A stretch of DNA of 45,649 nucleotides from Streptosporangiaceae bacterium (GTDB lineage Bacteria; Actinomycetota; Actinomycetes; Streptosporangiales; Streptosporangiaceae), in the NCBI GenBank assembly GCA_025934375.1, contig JAICYD010000050.1:1-45649 (forward strand), given 5' to 3'. The notes under the pieces were generated by a model. It ran no database searches. It was not told the DNA's origin and saw nothing but the letters and a program-made list of their open reading frames with translations. Both the position numbers and the translations under genes were made by a program. Within the stretch, counting starts at the first letter, position 1; every line of letters starts with the position of its first letter. Positions 39,726 to 45,649 of the stretch are shown piece after piece.

Positions 39726-40595
39726 TTACGACCCGGGCTGCATGATGATCTCGAAGTCGGCGTGGCGGAACGGGACCGGGACGTCCCACTTGTTCCCCTC
39801 CGCCGGGTCATCGACCGGGACGAAGTCGATGACCAGCGACTTCTTCACCGCGAACACGGTGTCGGACTCGATGTACTCGCTGCCGGCCACGAAGATGTGC
39901 GTGGTCAGGTCCCGGTGGCCGGGCGCGGCGACGATGAAGTGGATATGCGCCGGGCGGAACGCGTGCCGCCCGGTGGCGATGAGCAGCTCCCCGACCGGTC
40001 CGTCGGTGGGGATCGGGTAATGCGACGGGACGATGGTGCGGAACCAGAAGCGCCCGTCGCCGTCGGCGGTGAACAGCCCCCGGCCGTTGCCGCGCGGTTG
40101 CACCTCGGGCTGCTGGACGTCGTAGAAGCCCTGGTCATTAGCCTGCCAGACATCCAGCGTGGCCCCCGCCAGCGGCGTGCCGTCCACCGAGAGCACGCGG
40201 CCGGTGACCACGCACGGCATCCCCGTGCCCACCTTGTCAATGTTGGCGCCGAGCTCCAGCGGCGGCGACTCCACCACGTGGAACGGGCCGAGCACGGTCG
40301 ACTCGGTCGCCACCCCGAACTTCCGGTTGCTGATCGTCTCGGTCAGCATCGACAGCCCGAGCACGTCAGACAGCAAGATGAACTCCTGGCGGTCATCGTC
40401 GCACTTGTGCCCGGTCCGGGTGAGGAAGTCGATGGCGGCGTTCCACTCCGGGATCGTCAGCTCCACCTCCCGCGCGAACGCGTGCAGGTGCCGTACCAGG
40501 GAGGTCATGACCTCCCGCAGCCGCGGGCCGGTGGACGGGGCGAAGCTCTCGATGACAGCGTCGGCCGCGGTTTCCTCAGTGAAGTCGGTAGCCAT
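39726..40595 (-). CDS. intradiol ring-cleavage dioxygenase (catechol/hydroxyquinol 1,2-dioxygenase type)
   Basis: A 289-residue Fe(III) dioxygenase that opens catechol- or hydroxyquinol-type rings between the hydroxyls. An N-terminal helical dimerisation domain (ATDFTEETAADAVIESFAPS, then VRHLHAFAREVELTIPEWNA) precedes VVTGRVLSVDGTPLAGATLD, DVWQANDQGFYDVQQ (first Tyr ligand), SHYPIPTDGPVG (second Tyr) and RHAFRPAHIHFIVAAPG (two His ligands). The FLTRTGHKCDDDRQEFILLSD stretch and the general shape favour hydroxyquinol 1,2-dioxygenase-like members. ATG 40595 is supported by a TAGCCT -10 element 7 nt upstream; the frame opens to 40757. No other aromatic-degradation gene is adjacent, so the substrate is uncertain. 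Confidence 0.9.
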   Translation of the reverse strand: MATDFTEETAADAVIESFAPSTGPRLREVMTSLVRHLHAFAREVELTIPEWNAAIDFLTRTGHKCDDDRQEFILLSDVLGLSMLTETISNRKFGVATESTVLGPFHVVESPPLELGANIDKVGTGMPCVVTGRVLSVDGTPLAGATLDVWQANDQGFYDVQQPEVQPRGNGRGLFTADGDGRFWFRTIVPSHYPIPTDGPVGELLIATGRHAFRPAHIHFIVAAPGHRDLTTHIFVAGSEYIESDTVFAVKKSLVIDFVPVDDPAEGNKWDVPVPFRHADFEIIMQPGS

Positions 40596-40602
40596 GCTGA
40601 TC

Positions 40603-40608
40603 AGGCTA
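40603..40608 (-). promoter_or_regulatory. -10 element of the dioxygenase promoter (leaderless)
   Basis: TAGCCT on the minus strand, then GATCAGC, then ATG at 40595. It shares an 88-bp divergent gap with the lipB promoter. Confidence 0.5.
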
Positions 40609-40670
40609 GACCCCGCCGATCGGAGGCACCATCCCTCTCCCATCGGACCCGACGGCATCACGTCGTGACT

Positions 40671-40676
40671 TACCCT
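40671..40676 (+). promoter_or_regulatory. -10 element of the lipB promoter (leaderless)
   Basis: TACCCT, then CGTTGTC, then GTG at 40684. No Shine-Dalgarno lies upstream. Confidence 0.45.
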
Positions 40677-40683
40677 CGTTGTC

Positions 40684-41430
40684 GTGGGCGATTGTGTTGG
40701 TGAGCAGCTCGTATACGTGCACGCCGGGTTCGGGGACGAGGCGGTGCCCTTCGCCACTGGCTGGGACCTGCAGCGGCAGGTCCACGCGCGCCGTGTCGCC
40801 GATGAGGTGCCGGACTCCTGCCTGCTGCTGGAGCACGAGCCGGCCTACACGGCCGGGAAGCGGACGGCGGCGTCGGACCGGCCGGTCGGCGACCCTGGCG
40901 CCCCCGTCTTCGACATTGACCGCGGCGGCAAGATCACCTGGCACGGCCCCGGGCAGCTGGTCGCCTACCCGATCATCCGGCTACGCTCCCCGTTGGACGT
41001 CGTGGCCTACGTGCGGGCGCTGGAAGAGGCGATGATCGGCGTGTGCGCGGAGTTCGGGGTCCGCACGACGCGCGTCGAAGGGCGCAGCGGCGCGTGGGTG
41101 CCCGGCGACCCTGCAGATCCGGCCCGTCCAGGCCGGCCAGCGCGGCCAGACCGTAAGGTCGGCGCGATCGGAGCCCGGGTGGCGCGCGGGGTGACCATGC
41201 ACGGCCTCGCGCTGAACTGCGACAACGACATGTCCTGGTACGACAAGATCATTCCCTGCGGGATCCGCGACGCCGGAGTGACCTCGCTCACCGCCGAGAC
41301 CGGCATCCCGGTCACCGTGTCCGACGTCACCCCGTTGCTGGAACGCCACCTGGCCGCCGCCCTCGGCTACCGCGCCTGGCAGCGACTGCACTCCATCGCC
41401 CCCCTGCTGCCCCGTGCCGCGGTCAGCTAA
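40684..41430 (+). CDS. lipB: octanoyltransferase LipB
   Basis: A 248-residue enzyme that moves octanoate from acyl carrier protein to lipoyl domains. Motifs: LLLEHEPAYTAGKR, GGKITWHGPGQLVAYPIIRL, the catalytic Lys in RKVGAIGARVARGVTMHGLALN and the catalytic Cys in KIIPCGIRDAGVTSL. Just before the catalytic Lys there is a Pro/Arg/Asp-rich insert (GDPADPARPGRPARPD) longer than in textbook members. The GTG start gives GDCVGEQLVYVHAGFG; it is leaderless by the -10 spacing. It is followed by lipA, the next step of lipoate synthesis, and lies near the E2 that carries the cofactor. Confidence 0.93.
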   Translation: MGDCVGEQLVYVHAGFGDEAVPFATGWDLQRQVHARRVADEVPDSCLLLEHEPAYTAGKRTAASDRPVGDPGAPVFDIDRGGKITWHGPGQLVAYPIIRLRSPLDVVAYVRALEEAMIGVCAEFGVRTTRVEGRSGAWVPGDPADPARPGRPARPDRKVGAIGARVARGVTMHGLALNCDNDMSWYDKIIPCGIRDAGVTSLTAETGIPVTVSDVTPLLERHLAAALGYRAWQRLHSIAPLLPRAAVS

Positions 41431-41488
41431 CCCGCAGCCCGCGCCAGCCCCGGCATTCCCCCGCAGCCGCGCCAGCCCCGGTATCTCC
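41431..41488. repeat. imperfect tandem duplication of about 29 bp after lipB
   Basis: Two copies of CCCGCAGCC(C)GCGCCAGCCC followed by CGG[C/T]AT run directly after the lipB stop (copies at about 41431-41460 and 41460-41488). It is probably a slippage product with no evident role. Confidence 0.6.
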
Positions 41489-41566
41489 CGGCGGTCCCGG
41501 CAGTCACAGGCGTCTTGGCAGCTTGCTGTTATCAGGAGCGTGTCCCAGCCGTGCGCCGCCGCGAGC

Positions 41567-41572
41567 TAGGCT
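41567..41572 (+). promoter_or_regulatory. -10 element of the lipA promoter (leaderless)
   Basis: TAGGCT, then GGTATGC, then GTG at 41580. It implies lipA has its own promoter apart from lipB. Confidence 0.45.
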
Positions 41573-41579
41573 GGTATGC

Positions 41580-42581
41580 GTGACGCACGCCTTGGCTCCC
41601 GATGGACGGCGGATGCTCCGCCTGGAGGCCCGCAACGCGCAGGTCCCGATCGAGAAGAAGCCGCCGTGGATCAAGACCCGGCTGCGCACTGGACCGGAGT
41701 ACTCGGCGCTGAAGAGCCTCGTGCGGGCCGAAGGGCTGCACACCGTCTGCGAGGAAGCCGGCTGCCCCAACATCTTCGAGTGCTGGGAAGACCGCGAGGC
41801 GACGTTCCTGATCGGCGGCGACCAGTGCACCCGGCGCTGCGACTTCTGCCAGATCGACACCGGCAAGCCGCTGCCGCTGGATCGCGATGAGCCCCGGCGG
41901 GTCGCTGAGTCGGTCGCGGCGATGGGCCTGCGCTACGCGACGGTGACCGGCGTGGCGCGCGATGACCTCCAAGACGGCGGGGCGTGGCTGTACGCGCAGA
42001 CCGCCCGGGAGATCCACGCCGCCGTCCCCGGCTGCGGCGTGGAGCTGCTGGTTCCCGACTTCAACGCCCAGGAGCCCCAGCTCGCTGAGGTATTCGACGC
42101 CGCCCCCGAGGTGTTCGCGCACAACCTGGAGACGGTCCCGCGGGTGTTCCGCCGGATCCGGCCGGGCTTCCGGTACGAGCGGTCGCTGGCGGTGCTGCGC
42201 GCGGCGCACGAGGCCGGGCTGGTGACGAAGTCGAACCTGATCCTGGGGCTGGGCGAGGAGCGAGCCGAGGTCCGGCCGGCCATGCAGGACCTGCGGGCGG
42301 CCGGCTGCGACCTGCTGACGATCACCCAGTACCTGCGGCCATCGCCCCGGCATCACCCGGTGGCCCGCTGGGTCAAGCCCGAGGAGTTCGTGGACCTGCG
42401 CGCCGAGGCACTGGAGCTCGGCTTCGCGGGGGTCATGTCCGGGCCGCTGGTCCGCTCTTCCTACCGGGCCGGCCGCCTGTACGCCCAGGCGATGGAGCGG
42501 CGCGCGGCCGCGACTGCAGGACGGTTACTTCTCAGCTCGCCGTTAACCGTATGCTGCCTGATGTTGGATTGCATGCTTTGA
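41580..42581 (+). CDS. lipA: lipoyl synthase LipA (radical SAM)
   Basis: A 333-residue radical-SAM enzyme that inserts two sulfurs into octanoyl-lysine to form lipoate. The auxiliary 4Fe-4S cluster is bound by TVCEEAGCPNIFECWED (CX4CX5C) plus the serine of VRSSYRAG. The SAM cluster is in DQCTRRCDFCQIDTG (CX3CX2C). VTGVARDDLQDGGAW, VFAHNLETVPRVFRRIRPGF and LTITQYLRPSPRHHPV complete the family. GTG 41580 starts MTHALAPDGRRMLRLEARNA. The last 25 or so residues (GRLLLSSPLTVCCLMLDCML) are unlike the usual end, which stops soon after YAQAMERR, so the gene seems to read on into the DUF4191 leader. Confidence 0.95.
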   Translation: MTHALAPDGRRMLRLEARNAQVPIEKKPPWIKTRLRTGPEYSALKSLVRAEGLHTVCEEAGCPNIFECWEDREATFLIGGDQCTRRCDFCQIDTGKPLPLDRDEPRRVAESVAAMGLRYATVTGVARDDLQDGGAWLYAQTAREIHAAVPGCGVELLVPDFNAQEPQLAEVFDAAPEVFAHNLETVPRVFRRIRPGFRYERSLAVLRAAHEAGLVTKSNLILGLGEERAEVRPAMQDLRAAGCDLLTITQYLRPSPRHHPVARWVKPEEFVDLRAEALELGFAGVMSGPLVRSSYRAGRLYAQAMERRAAATAGRLLLSSPLTVCCLMLDCML

Positions 42582-42595
42582 GGAAGGCTGAGCCG

Positions 42596-43294
42596 GTGGT
42601 TGACAAGTACAGCGCCGAGGACCTCCAGAACGCCGGGCGACTGAAGCAGATACGGATGGTCGCCGGCCTGGTCAACCAGAGCAACAAGAAGGCGCTGCCG
42701 ATCGCGATCGGCAGCGGCGTGGCGATCGCGGCGGTATTCGTGATCGTCGGGCTGGTGCTCGGGATGCTGGGGATCTTCATCCCCTTCGGCGTGCTGCTCG
42801 GGGTGCTGGCGATCGTCATCTTGTTCGGCCGGTTCGCCACGACGGCGCAGTTCAAGGCCATCGAGGGGCAGCCGGGCGCGCCCGTCGCGATCTTGCAGCA
42901 GATGCGCGGGAACTGGACGGTCACCCCGGTCGTCAACGCCAACCGGACCCAGGACATGGTCCACCGCGCGGTCGGCCGCCCCGGCGTCGTGCTGATCGGC
43001 GAGGGCGTCCCCAGCCGGGTGTCCGCGCTGCTGGCCGCGGAGAAGAAGCGCACCGCGCGGGTCGCCTTCGACGTGCCGATCTTCGAGTTCCAGGTCGGCA
43101 ACGACGAGGGCCAGGTTCCCGTCAGGCAACTGCAGCGCAAGCTCATGCGGCTGCCCCGCAACCTCAAGCCCGCCGCGATCAGCGACCTCAACCACCGGCT
43201 GAAGGCCCTCCAGCCGAGCTACGCTCATCCCCCGAAGGGCCCGCTGCCCCGCAACGCCAGGCAGCCCAAGATGCCCCGGCCGCGTACCCGCTAG
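42596..43294 (+). CDS. DUF4191 membrane protein
   Basis: A 232-residue protein. VVDKYSAEDLQNAGRLKQIR is followed by two membrane helices in a hairpin (LPIAIGSGVAIAAVFVIVGL, LGIFIPFGVLLGVLAIVILF; residues about 36-80). A soluble domain then has QPGAPVAILQQMRGNWTVTPV, HRAVGRPGVVLIGEG and VRQLQRKLMRLPRNLKPA. This order matches DUF4191, an actinobacterial family of unknown role that often follows lipA. GTG 42596 is chosen because AGGAAGG lies 8 nt upstream; an ATG at 42551 would overlap lipA. The gene converges with the RDD gene across 16 bp. Confidence 0.88.
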   Translation: MVDKYSAEDLQNAGRLKQIRMVAGLVNQSNKKALPIAIGSGVAIAAVFVIVGLVLGMLGIFIPFGVLLGVLAIVILFGRFATTAQFKAIEGQPGAPVAILQQMRGNWTVTPVVNANRTQDMVHRAVGRPGVVLIGEGVPSRVSALLAAEKKRTARVAFDVPIFEFQVGNDEGQVPVRQLQRKLMRLPRNLKPAAISDLNHRLKALQPSYAHPPKGPLPRNARQPKMPRPRTR

Positions 43295-43310
43295 GCCACC
43301 GCCAGGCCTT

Positions 43311-43814
43311 CTATCGGGTACGCACCACGATCGTGTCGGCGGCGCGGTCATGCAGGCCGCGCAGGTCGCGGTCGGCCAGCAGCGGCGGGACCACGCAGAA
43401 CAGCAAGAGCGTGCGCACGGCCGCCCAGGCGAACCCGGGGCGCCCGCCGCCGGTGCGGATCACCTTCAAGCCGAGCAGGCGCTTGCCGACGGTGAGCCCG
43501 CTGATCGCGGTGAGCAGGTAGATCTCCGCCGCGCAGGCCACGAACGTCCAGTACTGGGTCGCCTGGTAAGCTCCGTCACCGGGGTTGGCGAGTGAGTGAT
43601 GGGTCACCGCCGAGACGATGAGCTCGCACAGCACCCAGTCGATGACGAGGGCGGCCAGCCGCAGGGTCATGGGCGCGGCCGAGCCCGGCCCCTGGCGCGG
43701 CAGCCCGAACTGCTTGCCGGGATAATCCGGCGTAGTATCTCCCGCTCCGGCGCGCGGGGCGGCCGCCAGCCGCACCCCGCTTTTCCGGCGCGGATCCCGG
43801 GATTGTTCAGACAC
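43311..43814 (-). CDS. RDD-family membrane protein
   Basis: A 167-residue protein with a charged, Pro/Gly-rich N terminus (about 1-48) and an RDD domain: MTLRLAALVIDWVLCELIVS (the Arg and Asp that name the family), LTAISGLTVGKRLLGLKVIR and a final DRDLRGLHDRAADTIVV. Three helices are expected. GTG 43814 (SEQSRDPRRKSG) has a TACCGT -10 element 6 nt upstream and no Shine-Dalgarno, so it is probably leaderless; the frame runs open to 43907. RDD proteins next to glnA and DUF4191 are a familiar actinobacterial arrangement. The function is unknown. Confidence 0.87.
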   Translation of the reverse strand: MSEQSRDPRRKSGVRLAAAPRAGAGDTTPDYPGKQFGLPRQGPGSAAPMTLRLAALVIDWVLCELIVSAVTHHSLANPGDGAYQATQYWTFVACAAEIYLLTAISGLTVGKRLLGLKVIRTGGGRPGFAWAAVRTLLLFCVVPPLLADRDLRGLHDRAADTIVVRTR

Positions 43815-43820
43815 ATCACC

Positions 43821-43826
43821 ACGGTA
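43821..43826 (-). promoter_or_regulatory. -10 element of the RDD-protein promoter (leaderless)
   Basis: TACCGT on the minus strand, then GGTGAT, then GTG at 43814. Confidence 0.4.
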
Positions 43827-43927
43827 TCCGCTCCGCTTCCGCCTGGTCCCGCCGCGTCCGCCGGAGGGGTCGCCCAGCGGGAGGGGTGCGCCGCCAGCGG
43901 CGAGCACGCTGGGGATACGCTACACGC

Positions 43928-43965
43928 GTAACACTGGTGAAACACCGGGGACACCAGTCGGTAAT
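43928..43965 (+). promoter_or_regulatory. GlnR-type nitrogen-control box upstream of glnA
   Basis: GTAAC (43928-43932), six bases, GAAAC (43939-43943), six bases, GACAC (43950-43954), six bases, GTAAT (43961-43965). This fits the GlnR consensus gTnAc-n6-GaAAc-n6-GtnAC-n6-GAAAc with exact 11-bp steps; only the last site is weak. It lies 81 bp before the glnA ATG, as expected for nitrogen-starvation control. Confidence 0.75.
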
Positions 43966-44046
43966 TGCGGGCGACTACCGTCCAATCCGCACACCGCCGA
44001 GATATCCGAGATAAGCCTACATACGCGCCCTGCACAAGGAGGGTTG

Positions 44047-45474
44047 ATGTCGTTCAGCAGTGCTGAAGAGGTCCTCAGCTTCATCGCTGAGGAGAAGGTG
44101 GAGTTCATCGACGTCAGGTTCTGCGACCTGCCCGGACAGATGCAGCACTTCACCATCCCGGTTGAGACGTTCGACGCTGATGTCTTCACTGAGGGCCGGA
44201 TGTTCGACGGCTCGTCCATCCGCGGATTCCAGGCGATCCACGAGTCGGACATGCTGCTCCTGCCAGACCCGACCACCGCCGTGCTCGACCCGTTCCGCCA
44301 GCACAAGACGCTGAACCTGACGTTCTCCGTCTACGACCCGCTAACGGGCGCCGCCTATAGCCGTGACCCGCGCAACGTGGCCCGCAAGGCCGAGGAGTAC
44401 CTCAAGGGCACCGGCATCGCGGACGTCTCCTACTTCGGCCCCGAGGCCGAGTTCTACATCTTCGACTCCGCGCGCTTCTCCACCAGCGCCAACGAGGGCT
44501 ATTACCACCTGGACTCGATTGAGGGCGCGTGGAACACCGGCAGCCTGGAAAGCGGCGCGAACCTCGCCTACAAGCCTCCTTACAAGGGCGGCTACTTCCC
44601 GGTCCCGCCGATGGACCACTACACGGACCTGCGCTCGGAGATGGTCAAGCAGCTGATCGCGGTCGGCATCGAGACCGAGATGCAGCACCACGAGGTCGGC
44701 ACGGCCGGCCAGGCCGAGATCGACATCCGGTTCGGCCCGCTGCTGGCCCAGGCCGACAAGCTGATGCTGTACAAGTACGTCATCAAGTCCGTCGCCCGCG
44801 CGGCCGGCAAGACCGTGACGTTCATGCCCAAGCCACTGTTCGGCGACAACGGCAACGGCATGCACTGCCACCAGTCGCTGTGGAAGGACGGCGCGCCGCT
44901 GTTCTACGACGAGGTCGGCTACGGCGGCCTGTCGGACATCGGCCGCTGGTACGTCGGCGGCCTGCTCAAGCACGCGCCGGGCCTGCTCGCGTTCACCAAC
45001 CCGACCGTCAACTCCTACCACCGCCTGGTGCCCGGCTTCGAGGCGCCGGTCAACCTCGTGTACTCGAACCGGAACCGGTCGGCCTGCTGCCGTATCCCGA
45101 TCACCGGCTCGAACCCGAAGGCCAAGCGGATCGAGTTCCGCGTGCCGGACCCGTCGGCCAACCCGTATCTCGCGTTCGCCGCGATGCTGATGGCCGGCCT
45201 GGACGGCATCAAGAACAAGATCGAGCCGCCGGACCCGGTCGACAAGGACCTGTACGAGCTGCCGCCGGACGAGGCCTCGGCCATCCCGCAGGTGCCCGGC
45301 TCGCTCGAGGCGGTGCTGAACAGCCTGGAGGCCGACCACTCGTTCCTCACCGAGGGCGGCGTGTTCACTGAGGACCTGATCGAAACCTGGATCGACTACA
45401 AGCGGACGAAGGAGCTCGACGCGGTGCGCCTGCGCCCGACGCCGCACGAGTTCGAGCTGTACTTCGACTGCTAG
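44047..45474 (+). CDS. glnA: glutamine synthetase, type I
   Basis: A 475-residue enzyme making glutamine from glutamate, ammonia and ATP as a dodecamer. Motifs: FIDVRFCDLPGQMQHFTIPV, FDGSSIRGFQAIHESDM, PEAEFYIFDS, the metal-binding QAEIDIRFGPLL, the ATP loop VTFMPKPLFGDNGNGMHCHQ, VNLVYSNRNRSACCRIP and the adenylylation Tyr (about 403) in DPVDKDLYELPPDE. Regulation by adenylylation is therefore possible. ATG 44047 is preceded by AGGAGG. The GlnR box upstream indicates nitrogen control, and a strong hairpin follows the stop. Confidence 0.96.
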   Translation: MSFSSAEEVLSFIAEEKVEFIDVRFCDLPGQMQHFTIPVETFDADVFTEGRMFDGSSIRGFQAIHESDMLLLPDPTTAVLDPFRQHKTLNLTFSVYDPLTGAAYSRDPRNVARKAEEYLKGTGIADVSYFGPEAEFYIFDSARFSTSANEGYYHLDSIEGAWNTGSLESGANLAYKPPYKGGYFPVPPMDHYTDLRSEMVKQLIAVGIETEMQHHEVGTAGQAEIDIRFGPLLAQADKLMLYKYVIKSVARAAGKTVTFMPKPLFGDNGNGMHCHQSLWKDGAPLFYDEVGYGGLSDIGRWYVGGLLKHAPGLLAFTNPTVNSYHRLVPGFEAPVNLVYSNRNRSACCRIPITGSNPKAKRIEFRVPDPSANPYLAFAAMLMAGLDGIKNKIEPPDPVDKDLYELPPDEASAIPQVPGSLEAVLNSLEADHSFLTEGGVFTEDLIETWIDYKRTKELDAVRLRPTPHEFELYFDC

Positions 45475-45488
45475 AAGCGGCCCCGCCG

Positions 45489-45527
45489 AGCCGGGGTCCC
45501 GGTGCCTGCGGCACCGGGACCCCGGCT
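45489..45527 (+). terminator. strong hairpin terminator of glnA
   Basis: A perfect 18-bp stem (45489-45506 with 45510-45527) closes a TGC loop 14 bp past the stop, with a short TT tail. It is the most stable hairpin seen in the window. Confidence 0.9.
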
Positions 45528-45540
45528 TTCCGTGCGCCGG

Positions 45541-45546
45541 TACGCT
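45541..45546 (+). promoter_or_regulatory. -10 element of the downstream deaminase promoter (leaderless)
   Basis: TACGCT, then GGCCGTC, then ATG at 45554, directly after the glnA terminator. Confidence 0.45.
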
Positions 45547-45553
45547 GGCCGTC

Positions 45554-45649
45554 ATGACCCCCGACGACGCGCGGTGGATGGAGCTGGCGATCTCTCTCGC
45601 CTGGAAGGCCCCGCCGTCGTCGCAGGCCTACAGCGTCGGGGCGGTCATC
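45554..45649 (+). CDS. cytidine/deoxycytidylate deaminase-like protein, first 32 codons (continues past window)
   Basis: Only MTPDDARWMELAISLAWKAP and PSSQAYSVGAVI are inside the window. The 'RWMxLAIxLA...PPSxxAxSVGAVI' start fits the zinc deaminase superfamily, such as dCMP deaminase or the RibD deaminase domain, where the substrate loop begins at SVGAVIV. The metal-binding HAE and CxxC motifs lie beyond the end, so the specific enzyme cannot be chosen. The ATG is placed by the -10 element 7 nt upstream. Confidence 0.7.
   Translation, partial: MTPDDARWMELAISLAWKAPPSSQAYSVGAVI

Overview
The window is about 45.6 kb of very GC-rich DNA with dense, short-spaced genes and frequent GTG starts. 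The Pup ligase pafA, DUF3145, DUF4191, DUF5998, a SARP-NB-ARC-TPR regulator, form II CO-dehydrogenase-like genes and a GlnR-type box before glnA point to an actinomycete with complex development (Streptosporangiales, Catenulisporales, Streptomyces-like). The genus cannot be fixed from this sequence. No rRNA, tRNA, CRISPR array or intact mobile element was seen. A striking trait is that at least ten genes lack a Shine-Dalgarno sequence but carry a TANNNT-like -10 element 6-7 nt before the start codon, so they are probably leaderless.

Layout. 1-517: 5' part of pafA (minus). 702-5378: minus-strand surface-polysaccharide operon (nucleotide-sugar dehydrogenase, GT2, NAD-dependent epimerase, GT-C-like membrane protein). 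5558-7015: aldehyde dehydrogenase (gabD-like). 7208-7313: two hairpins behind a SigE-family sigma factor/CU044_5270-like pair (7329-8913). 9131-16778: accessory island with a SARP-STAND-TPR regulator, a possible small secreted peptide downstream of it next to three helically phased direct repeats, a divergent NB-ARC-TPR protein with an N-terminal amyloid-like motif, and a GT-B-like protein coupled to a small unknown gene. 16926-19229: apolipoprotein N-acyltransferase running in frame into DUF3145. 19322-22955: coxMSL-like operon, form II. 23205-26870: phosphate-transporter pseudogene, sulfurtransferase, alkaline-phosphatase-like enzyme, DUF5998 and a hypothetical protein.

27057-29752 (plus): peptidase E and a NarL-type two-component system. 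29838-31262 (plus): a shrunken TIGR04222-like ORF, an MNIO (DUF692) enzyme and an SCO6045-like partner, arranged like a RiPP-modification unit. 30819-32308 (minus): two membrane proteins. 32508-33932: zinc-ribbon membrane protein with TQ and QYPQGS repeats. 34004-39687: leucyl aminopeptidase, lipoamide dehydrogenase, 2-oxoacid dehydrogenase E2 and a TIGR01777 epimerase. 39726-43814: intradiol dioxygenase, lipB, lipA, DUF4191 and an RDD protein. 44047-45649: glnA with a GlnR-like box and a strong terminator, then the start of a deaminase gene.

The 34-45 kb half is conserved core metabolism: lipB and lipA make the lipoyl cofactor used by the neighbouring E2 and regenerated by lpdA, and glnA is nitrogen-controlled. 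The accessory interest lies in the 9-17 kb signalling island and the 29.8-31.3 kb MNIO unit.
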